Assembly (NCBI RefSeq): GCF_001640805.2
Contig: NC_066853.1
Span: forward strand, 25,808,378-25,872,377
DNA length: 64,000 nucleotides
Reading direction: 5' to 3'
From: Lates calcarifer
Taxonomy: Eukaryota; Chordata; Actinopteri; Centropomidae
Position numbers and translations under genes: made by a program. The notes below the pieces were generated by a model that did no database searches, was not told the origin of the DNA, and saw only the letters and a program-made list of their open reading frames with translations. Every line of letters starts with the position of its first letter. The stretch's first letter is position 1. Below, piece by piece: positions 25,002 to 38,357 of this stretch.

Positions 25002-25056
25002 CAGCCAAAGTGAGGAGAGTGTCTGGCTTGGGGACCTCTGAACTACATCTCTGCAT

Positions 25057-25065
25057 ATACACACA

Positions 25066-25119
<54 letters not shown>
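25057..25119. repeat. (CA)n microsatellite
   Basis: A run of AC units with a few AT interruptions. Confidence 0.95.
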
Positions 25120-25121
<2 letters not shown>

Positions 25122-25638
25122 TAACATACTTTAAAAACAGAACCAGTTCTTCTAAGGACACCTGCAGTTTCTCAGGTACTTGGCAGGTAGGTTGTAGAAG
25201 ATCTGAAGATAGAATGCATTTGAGTCCAAACCAACACCAGGATCAGTATGATGTGTGATGATTAGTGATGATGATGTGTGATGGTCAAGAATCTAAACAT
25301 CTCCTTTGCCTAAAACATTTGCACGGTACTGTGTGTGTATGTATATCTGTCATCGTCGCTGTCAAAATGGCTTCTTCTTATGCCTTCTTCATCTTGAGGA
25401 AGAGGTAGTGGTCTGAGGGTCATTGGATGACTGCGTGAAGGCCAATGCTGTCCAATGTTGCTGACTTACAATTTTCAATTTCCAGAAAGAGAAAAACCAC
25501 AAAGGTTTTTAACCTTAAACTCTCTGCAGAATCACTCAAAGAGTTGAGCTGCATGTGCAGGTGAGGAGAGCTAACTCATCTCCTGTAGGACACAAACTCA
25601 TCAATCACCACATGTATTCAAATATACTGTGTATATAC

Positions 25639-26070
25639 ACTGAATTATCAGTTCATTAGGAACACCTACTTGAAATGAATACAGTCTGATACAACAGTCC
25701 TGAAATAAATTCTGCTTCATGGAGATTCCAATGTTTAGTTTGTGTTGAGGTTGTTTTAGAGCAGTGCTGACTGCAGTGTTACATTATACAGACAGGTGTT
25801 CCTGTTATTAAGCCTTCCCTCACTGATATAAAAATTGTGGCTAAAATAGTGGTAACATGTTTTAGCAAAACACAATACAATTCAACAGCACCAGAAACTA
25901 CATCCTCCAAAATGACAAGAGTTGAGTCAACACTTCTCTGAAGCAAACACAAACTGAACATTATAAACTCCATGGCAGAGTATTCATTGCAGGACTGTTT
26001 TAGGTTGGTGAATCTCAAAAACTGCCCAGTAAAGTTCAAGAGTTGAAGCACATCAAATTTGTTTACCTTG
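25639..26070. repeat. Dispersed fish repeat with gttcattaggaacacct end
   Basis: Starts with actgaattatcagttcatta and continues with aatacagtctgatacaacag and a gtgttcctgttattaagcc segment. It reads like a non-autonomous DNA element seen in many fish genomes. I cannot define its right end. Confidence 0.45.
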
Positions 26071-27084
26071 CTAGTATGTGCCTGTTTGCACTGTAACCAA
26101 GGATGCACTGACAACTACCACCATTATTCTTACTTTGATGCTGAAGGAGACCTGTGAATCTGATGATTACGATCCAGTATCTGAAGCTTTAATGAAGCAG
26201 TGTGGTCGGTTGCACAAATCACAGCTCCACCCACCAACCGTGATGTAACGGTGTCCTGACACACCCTGGAGTACACCTGTACATCACTGTTGTGAGGTGA
26301 GACCTCACCAACCACTGGATGTGAGCCACTAGCTCAGAAGTGAGCTCAGGGAGTTAGATATCCTGTGAAGGTCTTTATATCCATCATTCTTTCAACAGAC
26401 ATTGGATTGGAAACAGGAGTGGAAACAGACATTTTCCACAATGCAGCCTTTATTTAACATGCTTGTCTTGCAAAGGTGTCTGCTGTGAAAGACCTATTCA
26501 TATCTACTGTGGTATGTTGCTTTGAGTTTTAGAATACCTTCTGTTCACTGAAACAAGTTTTGTGGAAGTCTTTCCAAATTCAATAAAATGGATAATGATT
26601 TAATTAAAATTTCAAAAGAATGTGTGATCAGTTTTATTGCACTGGTAATCAATATTTTCATTTCATCTGACCTGTGGTAAGTCACGGAAAAACACACCTG
26701 TAATACAACAGAAGTCTAATACAGAGTCTCTTTCGATGTCTTTAGTATAGGGATATTTGGGACATGCCCAAATAGATGATAAAAATGATGCCATTCTCAC
26801 AAAAAAAAGTTTCATGAAGTTTCCCTCTAAGCAGTCTGCTGCAGTCTGTCATTGCTCCCTTGGACATACCTGCTGTGCGTGCAGGTAACTGACAGTCCCT
26901 CGGCTTATTCTAACCTTAGTGAAGCAGCTGTGTACATGATGTCATTGTGTTGATCACATGTTAAAGTTGCATCTCAGGCATGAGTGATCACCTCCCTTGA
27001 TTATCGTGTTTTGGGAGGGAGGCAGCCCGTCCCCTGATGCTACATGTCCTTTAATTGAGAGTCTGACAGAATGCACAGTTCTAT
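26071..27084. other. Intergenic DNA before Musashi
   Basis: No gene recognised. GC content rises toward the Musashi promoter from about 26,990. Confidence 0.35.
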
Positions 27085-27284
27085 TAGCAGTTATTGTGGG
27101 CGGGATGTGGAAAATTGACGTCAGTGTGGTTGGTCGGTGACGGTGGAGGAGGGACCACAGACCGAACTGATCCCACGTGTGACGGAGCGCTGCATTCCCG
27201 GCTCACTGACACTGAAGCTCCGCTCCGTCTGCCGACCTACCGCCTGTGTGTATTCGTTAGTCACTGCCTGTAGCTGGGTCAGAT
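27085..27284 (+). promoter_or_regulatory. msi2: Proximal promoter and 5' UTR region of Musashi-2 (canonical start)
   Basis: GC- and CpG-richer than its surroundings. It contains a GC box (gggcggg, 27,098-27,104) and a perfect palindromic CRE (tgacgtca, 27,116-27,123), about 160 bases before the ATG. No TATA box is evident, which fits a CpG-type promoter of a widely expressed regulator. The transcription start is not determined. Confidence 0.55.
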
Positions 27285-27346
27285 ATGGAAGGAGACGGGA
27301 GCCAAGCCACGTCTGGAAACCCGACTGATCCGCAGCACGACCCGGG
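27285..27346 (+). CDS. msi2: Musashi-2 coding exon 1 (canonical N-terminus)
   Basis: Encodes [20 protein letters not shown] plus two bases of the next Gly codon. The donor is gg|gtaagg at 27,347. The Q-H-D-P-G run just before the RRM is the family signature. The start ATG is the first in a good position after the CpG-rich 5' region, and the peptide matches the known vertebrate start in pattern. Confidence 0.93.
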
Positions 27347-28274
27347 GTAAGGTTACAGCCTGTCAGTACAAACAGTGCATTTGTCACACATGATTTGTGG
27401 TTTTAAAGTGCATATTTGTAGATTGACTTCACACTGTCAGTTCCACTGCCCACCGGATCCAGTCAACTACACCTTTGTTTGGTTATATTTTCAAACGGGC
27501 CTGCCCCCTTTTTGCAGTGTATACGCCTGGCTGGGTCCGATATATGCCGTTATTACGCGTACGGAAAGAACACACGCCAAACTTCGTTCAGAAATCTTGG
27601 AGTTAAACACAGCCGTACTTGCTGGCAAAAGCACACGGGTTTAAAAGAGTGATTCATACCTTTTATATTTTTAAAGCTTTTTCTGGTTAAATCGGCAGGT
27701 TATTTTCCCCGCTCAACCACACTTTACCTAAATAAAACACTAAATATTGGATTTGGTTCACACTGCTCCTCACCACCGACTAAGCTGTGTTTTGATGGAG
27801 GACGGCGAGGATTCGCTCACGACCGAAGCAACTTTAAAAGTTAAATTAAGCTGTTCTAAGTAAAGCAAGGTCTATCACATATGTGCCGAATTGAAGACTG
27901 TGTTCGTGCCTACAGTTGATACCTTGAAGTTTTGTTCTACCCAGTATGTACCTCTGACAAAAAGCCAGCAGGTTTAACTGTCAGATGTTCCGAATAGGAA
28001 TTGGCATGACCCGTGGTCCACAGCGGAGAGAAGGGAGCGTTTCGGGGCTGCTGCTTGCTCGGCTTTGGAAACGGCTGTCGGGCAGCTTCTTCGTTGCATT
28101 GCCTCTATTTTTGTCCCCAGCCTTTTACTTCTCTCCAGCCAGTCAAGTAGTTAGCTAAACATCAAAATGGCCGATGTGAAATCTGGATTGACTTCTGTTT
28201 TTTTGCTTGGCAGGAAAATGTTTATTGGTGGCCTCAGCTGGCAAACTTCACCAGGTAAGATCAGCGTCCAGAGC

Positions 28275-28306
<32 letters not shown>

Positions 28307-28446
28307 TGTGAGCGCACGCGCGCAAGCACGCGGTGCAAGGTTATTTTGATTTCAAGTCCTCCATTCGACCCCTGTGTAACACAGTGACATTCAGTGCTGA
28401 CAACACAGATTCATCTTTTTATTTAACGAGAAAATAAACAAGTGTG

Positions 28447-28488
<42 letters not shown>

Positions 28489-31400
28489 TTCGCAGACAGC
28501 CTTAGAGATTATTTTAGTAAATTCGGGGAAATCAGAGAATGTATGGTGATGAGAGACCCAACGACAAAACGTTCCAGGTAATTAAACACAAAAATTCCCA
28601 TTCTTAGAAAATAATGGGGGAAATGAGTATGTTTTACTTTTAGGACTGATGTTAATACCCTGCAGCCATTTAACTGGACATGTTATTGAATGACAGGGTA
28701 ATGCAGTTTGACATTGACCATGGAGCTATAGATAATATTCCCTCTTCAGCCATATCCCTCATTTATTATGGTGTAATATATTTAAAAGTAATTTAAAGGT
28801 CATTTTAAATCAGTGCATTGATAGAGATACAATTCATTTACACATTGCTTCATAAAATAACATGAGTAATAAGAATTCAAGAAATTGTTAAATAATATGT
28901 GGAGATCGAAAAGGAAAAATGAATGTATCAGAAATATAACTGAGGAAGGTATAAATCACAGTGTGGATTACAACAGTAATCACACGTGCAGTGAAGTAGC
29001 TCATTGTGATGTGAAAAATGAAAACTCTGACTTGATTGAAAATATTCTGTTAGAAATGTTACATACTTTGTGTTGTTTCTCAACAGGGGCTTTGGCTTCA
29101 TCACTTTTGCAGATGCTGCCAGCGTAGATAAAGTCTTGGCACAGCCGCACCACGAGTTAGACTCTAAAATGGTATGTTCACCTTTTTACTCTGATGGCAT
29201 GAGAGACCCTAATGTGTTTTATTCTGTCAGCCTTGTGTATCATATTCATAAACATCTGATGACAGCAGGGGGACAGTCACTGGGAGTCCTGACCGTGCAC
29301 ACAGGGAAACACAGCCTCTCACTTTATCCAGCTGTTTGATTTGCTGGTTAGACATCTAACTGGGTTTTGATTTTGTTTGCGTTTTTGCGATTAAGGTCAT
29401 TTTCCTTTTTTTTTTCATTTAAAAGAAATCAAACTGAAGTGTGGTAGTGCCTTGAGACATGTTTTGTCTTGATTTTCCTTGTTATAGTCTCTTTTTTTGT
29501 GCCTTTTTTGCTCAGTGTGTCTGGCTGCTCTCATAGCAGACTGCTGTGTTTTCAGTCACCATGCAGGCACTGATATCTTTTAATATCATATCACTGTTGT
29601 GTATTCTCATTTAATTCAGGTACTGGTTATTTTCCATAGTGTTTCCATAGTTAAAATATGTATCAGACTTAAATAGCTTGTAACATTGTACAGGAGTATT
29701 TTGCCTCTCATATAATTCCAATAAAACACAACAAAAACCTGTCACTGTCTGATTTAAATCAGTTGATATCTGCTCAGCAAACACAGGATTTGAATAGATC
29801 AAAAATTAGTGATACTCTCAGCAGGGATGTAGGGGTGGAGATGGGGGTTGATGGGATGGGAGAAACCTCAGAGACAGCAACAAAGGAGGGACCTCTCTGT
29901 CAGAGACTGAAGGATGGACACATACCATTTGTGTTGTATGAACAAATGAAGCCGGCTCTGGACGTCATGTTACAGACAAATAGTATAAGTTAATGAAGTA
30001 AATGAAGCTAATGTCTCTCATTTGATTATGTGTGTCAAACATTCTAATTCATTTTTAATCCAGTGAGAGCTGTTGTTATGATGAAGGGTTTTAATATGAG
30101 GTCAAAGTGTAAACACTCGCTGCATCTTCTCTCAGTCTGAACAGACCAAAAGGTGACGTCATTGGTTTAGTCACTTCATTGATCTTCATTGTGCAGAGTG
30201 TATCCTCTGCTGGTTTTGCATGTCTGAGCTTGATTTCTGGGTAAAAGTCTGCATGAGATTTAGCTCTACGTTCATTTGATTCCCTCTGATTTGATTTTGT
30301 CCTGTTTGCTCTTCAGAAATATGAAGCCAGAGAAATGTTCAATGTCCAGTTACTGTGCAAGTCAAGGTTTCATCTCGGTCACATGTTGTGACATAGAAAG
30401 ACAGAGCTGTGAGGTGTGATAGCTCCTCTCTCCCACATGGTTCATTTCTGGTGTAACACAGAAGACTGGGGTAATTTGTGTGTGAGCAGGGCTGGTTGAA
30501 CAAAGTAGGTCAGCCTGGGTGACTGTTGAGAAAGCCTTTGACAGCTGATTTACTGAAGTACACAGGCACAGGTATTGAAATCAGCACTGTGATACGGGGG
30601 TGAAGCTGTAGCTGGTCTGTAATGGGTTTGTGTCGTGTGTAAAGTGGACGGCAGTGTGTGAGCAGGGCTGTCGATCGCAGGGAAACTCTGTTCTCACTGG
30701 GCCGAAAACAGAACTGGCAGATTTAACAGAGAATCACAGTCTGATTTGCAGTGACCTTCAGTGTGAGGTGTTACTTTTAAAGTGGCAGTTTATCCTGACA
30801 TTCATTTAGTGCTCATTCTGGGGAGGTTAGAGGTCAACTGTAATTAAAACTCTCACGAGTATCTTATTATTACTTTTCCTGTGGAGTCATATGTCCAGTA
30901 GATGTCCTTAAATTTGTTTATTAAAGGATAGTGACTGTGATGTGTGGTGAGCGGGACGTTTTACAGTGTAAAAATCAACGCAAAAATCAGTGCACTCTGG
31001 TGGACTAATCATGTAATGGAGCCACTAATTTTTAATGATGTCAAACAAATCTTTGATATTTCTGCACAGACAGTTCTTGTTATTCACATAGACATTTGTG
31101 CTGTACAGCTGTGTCAGTGATAAGTCAGTACAGTCTAATAACACTGGCCAGCCCCTTTCTCTGTGGATTTCGTGTTTAATATGTGTATTTGGTGTGTAAA
31201 ATGTATAATCTGGAGGTGTAATGTTGCAGACTGAATTTGACAAACTTTATTCCTTCTCTATAGCGGCCAAAATGTAAACAGGTGCAGCAGAGCTCAGATC
31301 CATACCTCAGGTAAAAAAAAAAAAAAAAAAAAAAAACAAAAACACAGTAGCTAGGAAAAGATATGAACTCTGACATAGCTGTTTGAATGTAACAGACATT

Positions 31401-34400
31401 TTCATTTATATGTAAAGGTCTTGCACTCCAGCTTTAATGAAATAAACATTTTGCCACTCTGTAAAACAGTGTCACATTTTCTGCTTCATCCATCACTTAG
31501 CTGAGCCACGGCTCTTTTCTGAGAGCAAATCTGATTCATGTGAGAGAGACTGGTGAGCAGCACAGCTGGCCTGCTCGCAGCTCCCAACATCACAAACACT
31601 GCTGTGGTCACTGAGCTGCTTGTACATGATGCTCAGTAATGTAGCAGACAAGGCTGTGCAGACATGGCAGGGCCGGCAGCTGACTGAACAGTGTAAGATT
31701 TGAATGTCTGACTCTGGCGACTCCAAGTGGTTGCATCAAAAAGACACTGTGGCAGACAGGAGGGAATGTTATAATTTTTTAAAATGATTTCTGTTCATCT
31801 GATGTATTTTTTCTGTCACATTTTCACAGAGAGTGAGAGAAACAGAGAGTGAGAGGAAAGGGGGATGAAATGTGACACAGTCTGAAAATGAAAAGGACAA
31901 ATCTCATGATCTTTCACTGAATCACCAGGACACTTGAAATGAATTGATGACTCATTATTCTTTGTTCTGTCAACAGTGGATAAAACCTGAAGTAGCATTC
32001 AGAACAGATTTTTCAGTTTATATCAGAAAGTAGTTTGTGTATTATGAGTAAGACTTGCTGATGTGCTGATGTGAATGATGCGAATATATTTGCAGTCTTG
32101 TTGAGGGAGAGAAGATGTTTGAGAGAATCAAAGTTTTTCAGTGTTTGAATGTGATGTTTATCACTGTGGACTGGCCAGGTTAACCAGTGTGGGAAACATC
32201 TGTGCTTCACTCTGCGTATGTTTGCCTGAGGAAGATCTGCTCTGAATGTCACAGTTAGTAAAGACTACAGGGAGATTCCAGTGTACACGTTCCTCCTCTG
32301 TTCGCTCTGACATCTGCCTTTATAAGAGCAGCTGCTCACAGCTTTAGGTGTTCACACTGTAAACCTCTTCCCCACATAAGAGAAAGGCTCTGAGCAGCAT
32401 TTAGACCATCATATGTTAATCTGCTGAGACTGATGACGTTCTTCTTTTTGGTTAAAACTATATTTCTGCTATAAAGAAAACTTGACTGACTCTGCCTGTA
32501 ACATTTTGTAATTAGATGTAAAATTGCTAAATCCAGCCTTTCACATCATCGCTGCAGACTGTTTTCTCCTCAGGCTTCAGATGTTTAAGGATCTTGATCT
32601 GTCATTCTTATGAAGCTGAATGTTTTGGATGATTTTACCTGGGTTATAGACAGCTCCTAGGTTTGGTACCTGTAACATTTAGGTTGCAGAATAAATCTGA
32701 TTATATAAATAATTCTGATTTTAAAATCACATTCCTGTTTAATTCTTTTTTGTGGCAATGTTTCTCTTTTCTGTTACTTGTTTGTCACTTGATATACACT
32801 GATCAGCCATAACATTATGACCACTGACAGATGAAGAGAATAACATTGATACAATATTCTATAATATTGTTACAATACAATGTTCTGCTGAGAAACCTTG
32901 GGTTCTAGCATTTATCTTGATGGTACTTTGACACGTACCACCGACTAAATATTGTTACAGACCAAGCCCCCACCCCATGTCTCGAGGAACATGAAAAATA
33001 GCCTGAGGTGTTGACCTGGGAGTTCGGTCTACAGCAATGTTTAGGTGGGTGGTACATGTCAAATTACCATCTAGATGAAAACCAGACCTCAGCAGAACAT
33101 TCTGTTGTAATGAGATGATCAGTATTATTCACTTCACCTGTCAATGGTTTTTATGTTATGGCTGATCAGTGTAATTTCTGCCCATCTTGGCCCAGACAGA
33201 GACATTTAATATCAGTGAGGCTTTTCTTGGTTAAATAAAAAATAAACAGAAATTGTATACAGGAAGAAATGTTTATAGCATGAACTTTAAGGTCAGCATA
33301 ATAATACTGCAACTTGTTTGTGTAATAAAAAAAAGTAAATGAAGGTTCAGTACATCAGAACTTACAATTTATCATTTTGAAACTTCTATTACTACTGACG
33401 TTCTCTGTCTAAATTTTATTTTGGCTGAATGTGTCATAATAGCATTGAATGGTAACTGGTAACACAGCCTGACTGAGTACTGATGTAGAGCCTCAGGACT
33501 GTTAAAAGTATTCTGCTATATGATTTTAACAGAAACCATTCAGCCAATGAGCAGTGAGTGTTTCCCATGGCCATGGTTTAATCTTTTCTCTCTAACTCTT
33601 GAGTATGATGGGATCAGTGAAGTGCTCTCAGCTGGTGTGTTTTCAGTCTCTTCATGAATGTAATGAACAGACTGCTGCTGCTCTGTTGTCAGCAGCCAAC
33701 TGCTCATATGATGCCATACAGTGTGATAAACACACGCGTCATTCTTTCAGGTTAACAGTTCGATAGTGTGGAGTCCTGACAGAGTGAAGGTGAAGCTGTT
33801 AGCAGCAGCTAATCCCCTCCCTGCACACAGAGGAAAGAAAAGCAGTGAATGAAGGGGATGCAGTCTGTCTCAGTAACAATGCTACTGTCTAACATGACCA
33901 GATCTTGGCTCATTGCATTTGCAATTGCTTGTGTTCAGACCATATGTTTCCACAGTTTTGTTGAGTGATTGTGTGGTGAATTATTTTCAGGCTCTCTGAT
34001 TTTTGTAATATTGGGCTGGTGTTGTACATCCCAGAGTACCACTCGCCTGTGGAGGAAATCAGCTTCATTTAGTTGATTTCTTTCTCTTCAGTTTTACAGT
34101 TGGCTTCAGTCAGTGATGTGGTTTCTGCTTCTGACTGGTGTTAGAAACTTTTTAGAATTTTAACTGAGCGTATATAAAGATGGGTGTTTTTACTCTGACA
34201 GTAGAGATGGTGGTTGATAGCAGGTGATAGCAGTTCTGCTTCTTCTAGAGTTAGTTAACATCAAAAGCACTGTTAGCACATGGTTAGCTTAGCTTACACA
34301 GACTGAAAGCAAGTTGAAATGGCTTTTCTGTCCAGAGTTCAGTACAATACTCCTTAAGATCACTGTGAACACATTGTCTTACATTTTTTAATCTATACAC

Positions 34401-37400
34401 AAACAGAAATGTAAAGATAACAGTGTGTTGTTTCAGGAGTATTTGTTGGTGGCTTCTGGTACAGTTGAGCCTTCCCAGACATGTAAACAAAAACCTGCGC
34501 TCACTGACTGTTTGAACCTGTGCTGCAGCTGGAGACGCTGCACACTGTCTGTCAAGAAATAGTTCAGAGAGAAATAAACCCATGGCTGCACAATTAATCA
34601 AATATGAATCATGATCGGGATTTTGGCTTCGCACAATAAAATGAACATGATTGAAAATGAAATTTCAACATTGAAATCAAAAACTCTGCTGCATATAAGA
34701 TCTTCCTAACAGCCAGCCACTGTCACTGCACATGCACACCCTGCAGCGACAGGTCAGAGCAGAAGAGTAGCAGAGAACAGACGGACAAAACCAGAACCAA
34801 ATGTCTGGAGCAGAAGGTGAAGAGCTAGTCCCTCGAAACTGATCATCATCTGTGTTTCAGATTTAGGGCGAGTGATGTTGTGATGTCATTTGGCCAGAGG
34901 TTTGTAACAGCATCTCTCTTGTTTTAATTTTGATGTAGAAAAGTTTTTCTTTTTAAGGTTGTTATGCTAAGCTAGGCTAACCACAACCGGACTGCAGCTT
35001 TGTACTAAACCCACAGGCATGAGGTTGATAGCATTTTTCTCATCTCACTCACAGAAAGAAAGTGATGCAGCACATTTCCCAGAACATCAGTCAAGAATAT
35101 ATAACTGACAAGACTCAGTTGGTGCAGCTGTATTTGTGCAGTCCCAAGACATGAGTTCTCTCAGTCTGTGTACAGTGTGTGTAACTGTGCTGTGTCATGT
35201 GAGCTGCTGTGCTCAGCGCCCACAGTGCAGGGCATTGCTGATTTTGCAGTGATCAAATGACAGAGGGTGTTTCCTGCAGTGAGCACCTTTCACCTTCAGC
35301 CCCTCAGATCATCACAACTTTACTGGAGTTTATTCTTCTTTTAGATTTGCTCCACACACTATTATCACCTACAATTATTAGAGATAAGAGTTTCCAGTGG
35401 ACATACAGCTGGGACCTGATCAGGACCAGGATCTGCTCACAGTGAGAACAAATAGACCTCAGTTTGTCAGACACTGTCCAAAATTTCTAGTTGAAGGATT
35501 AATGCAGGTGGAGTGTGAGGAGGACCATTTGACGTCATGTGTTAAAATAAATCTGAAATTTACTTAAGTTATTAATTAATATTTATTGAAATAAAGCTTT
35601 CATTAAATAAGTAAATTGTGAATTTTGTATTTTATATACTTTTTACCTTAATTTTTATCTTAAAATTCAAATCATTTTTATGTTTGTCAGACTTTAATGA
35701 AAGCTATCGTCTGACCAGCAGACCAAATGTTCCCATCACGTTGCTGTTGATTATAAATGTAACTGTGCAGGTTTGTGTGACAGAGTAGCCTTAGTGTAGC
35801 CAGGGTGCTGCTACTGAAAGCTATGACTAGGCCACTGCTGAATGATGTTACGGTTTTGTGCAGAGGTTTGTAAATGGTCTGAAAGACAGAGCTTTGAGTC
35901 CCGGCACCAAGAAGGAGGATGCTTCTCAGGGTTAGGTCTGGATTCAAAGCAGTGCAGCTTCGTCTGAACACAAAACACGAACAAAGCTTTTTTATACTGA
36001 TTATGGATGTTAATGATCATCTGTTTTTCGATACATTTCGGTTACGACTTTTACCGATTAAAAATGCATTAATCAGTTAACCGACAAGGTACATTTCATT
36101 TCATTTCTGTATCATTTCTATGGAGCTCACATGCTGTCATTAACTTTTGTACCAGCAGAGGGAGCACTTCACACAAACTACTGACGTAACAGATGAAGAA
36201 GCGGTCAAAGGTCAGGGAGTGAGGCAAGATGAAGCGGGCAACACGTGGTGTGTGAGCATTATGCTGCTGAACAACAATGCGAAACGTTAATATTGCTACG
36301 CAGTTCTCAAATACAGCTGCAGTATATTGTCAACGTTGTACCACTTTAAAAGTCAGCAGCGAGGAGGGAGTTTAGCGTCGTCCTGTGAAGCTGTGCCGCC
36401 TGTGTTAGCTAGGAGAAGCTGCTGTGATGTACGTGCAGAGAAAATAACTCGGAGGATTTGCCTCATGGTGTATAAGGACATGTTGCCCATGAACTGGTGG
36501 AAGGTGAGGGAGTTCATGAGCTACTGAACTACACTGAATCAGGCTGTCACATCCCCGCAAGTGGTACAGTTAGCAGCCGCGTTCAGAAGCGGGACAGGGG
36601 AAAGGAAGACGGACTCAAGCTGCAGCTACTTTCAGCCGACAAGGTTCAAGGTCTGGACACAGATTCTTTTTTTAATTTTCCTTTTACGCACTAATGCAAA
36701 CTTGCACTTGATGTTTACGTTGAAAGAAAAAAAAAGTATTATTTGCACTTTTGTGTGTTTATTGTGGAGATTCAGAGTGGTTTAGTTTGATCTGCCTTGT
36801 CTAGAAATGGCGGTTATTGCTGCTCCATTAGCTGAATAAGGACAGGCGGACAAGATGTGTGTTCTGAATCTTATAAACCCAAATACAGATGCTTCAACTG
36901 AAATAAATGCGGCACTGAAAGTGAATTAGAGCTGATAATATCTGTAAGCGGCAGCACAAGTACAACACAAGAAGAAATAAGAAAAATAAGAGGCAAATAT
37001 TTGAAATATCTCTTATTGGTCTGCAATTGAAAAATAATATTTTTGCAATAATGGTCTTGGACATTGTGAATAACAGAAACAAAATTCTGATGTCCAGTTG
37101 CTACACTTCCATTTAACAAATCCTTTTCACTAATGTAACTAAATAAGTGTTAGTCAGCACACAACAGGTCAGCAGAACATGCACAAATATGAAAGTTTAC
37201 AAGTCTACAGGCCAGGATACAGGTCATTGGGACTGAACGATTTTGGGGAAATGTCTAATTGCGATTTTTTCTGACAGATATTGTGATTGCGATTTGGTTT
37301 GCGATATAATTTCTGAGAGTCAAGCTTCAGTCCAGGATTCATTATATACATGTGAGATGTGATGGAGCATTACCATTATGATCATTGAAATATTAGCTGC

Positions 37401-38173
37401 TCTGTGTACTAATCCAAGAATGAGAATGAAAATATACGAATCCAAAAAGTATATTCTAACAGTAAATGGTGTAGAACGTACACATAATGAACCATAGAAC
37501 AATTCTCACAACAAACAGTAGCACTATGTTCTGTTGCCTTCTCTGCAGTAACTTTACATCAGTCATTCTGCTGCCTGTGGTGATTTTTCAAATGCTGATT
37601 CACTGAGGGGGAATGACAGGAGACTGACAGGCACACAGAGAGCAGGTAGAAACAGACACAGACCATTAAAACTCTACAGGATTTGTGTAACGACATGTCC
37701 ACTGACATTCTGTTGTTAAAATAATCGCAGTCTTTGTGGTTTGCAATTTGCATTAGTTCAAATCGTGGTTTTGGTTAAATTTCGATAAATCGTTCAGCCC
37801 TACAGGTCAAGATAGTTGTGTTTATGGAGAATACAATTCTGAACTGTTCCCATACAGAAAATAATGGACTCAGCAGAGGAATTGTCACTCCTCTTCACAC
37901 CGTGGTGATGTCTGACCCTCCACATTACCTTCTTGTACTGTGCCATTGTGGTGACTGAGTTTGGTACACCAGATGGCCTTGGTCAAGACTGGAGGACTGA
38001 AAACAGAGACTGGACATTGTTGAGCAGCAGGAGCTTTCTTTCCTCTGTCGTCATTTTCTTTTTCTTGTGCTGTGAAAGACTTGTGTTTCCATGAGTTCAA
38101 CAAGCAGGCTAAACACCACACTAATTAGCTCTTTGTCTGAATTTGTGGGGGGGGGAATCCCCCACCCATCACA

Positions 38174-38220
<47 letters not shown>

Positions 38221-38322
38221 CCTAAGAAGAGATTAGATTTGATGTGGAATCGTTCTGTGATTGGGCAGAGGTAAATTAGTCAGAGATGTTATTACAGTGA
38301 TTAACAAAATAGAGTGGGGAAA

Positions 38323-38357
<35 letters not shown>

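Noticed and set aside
28885..29127. 80-codon open frame overlapping exon 4
   Set aside because: It is in a different frame from the RRM and is mostly AT-rich intron.
31263..31310. Exon-like segment with tctctatag before and cag|gtaaaa after it
   Set aside because: At 47-48 bases it would shift the Musashi frame between exons 4 and 5, and it runs into a poly(A) tract, which suggests a repeat end.
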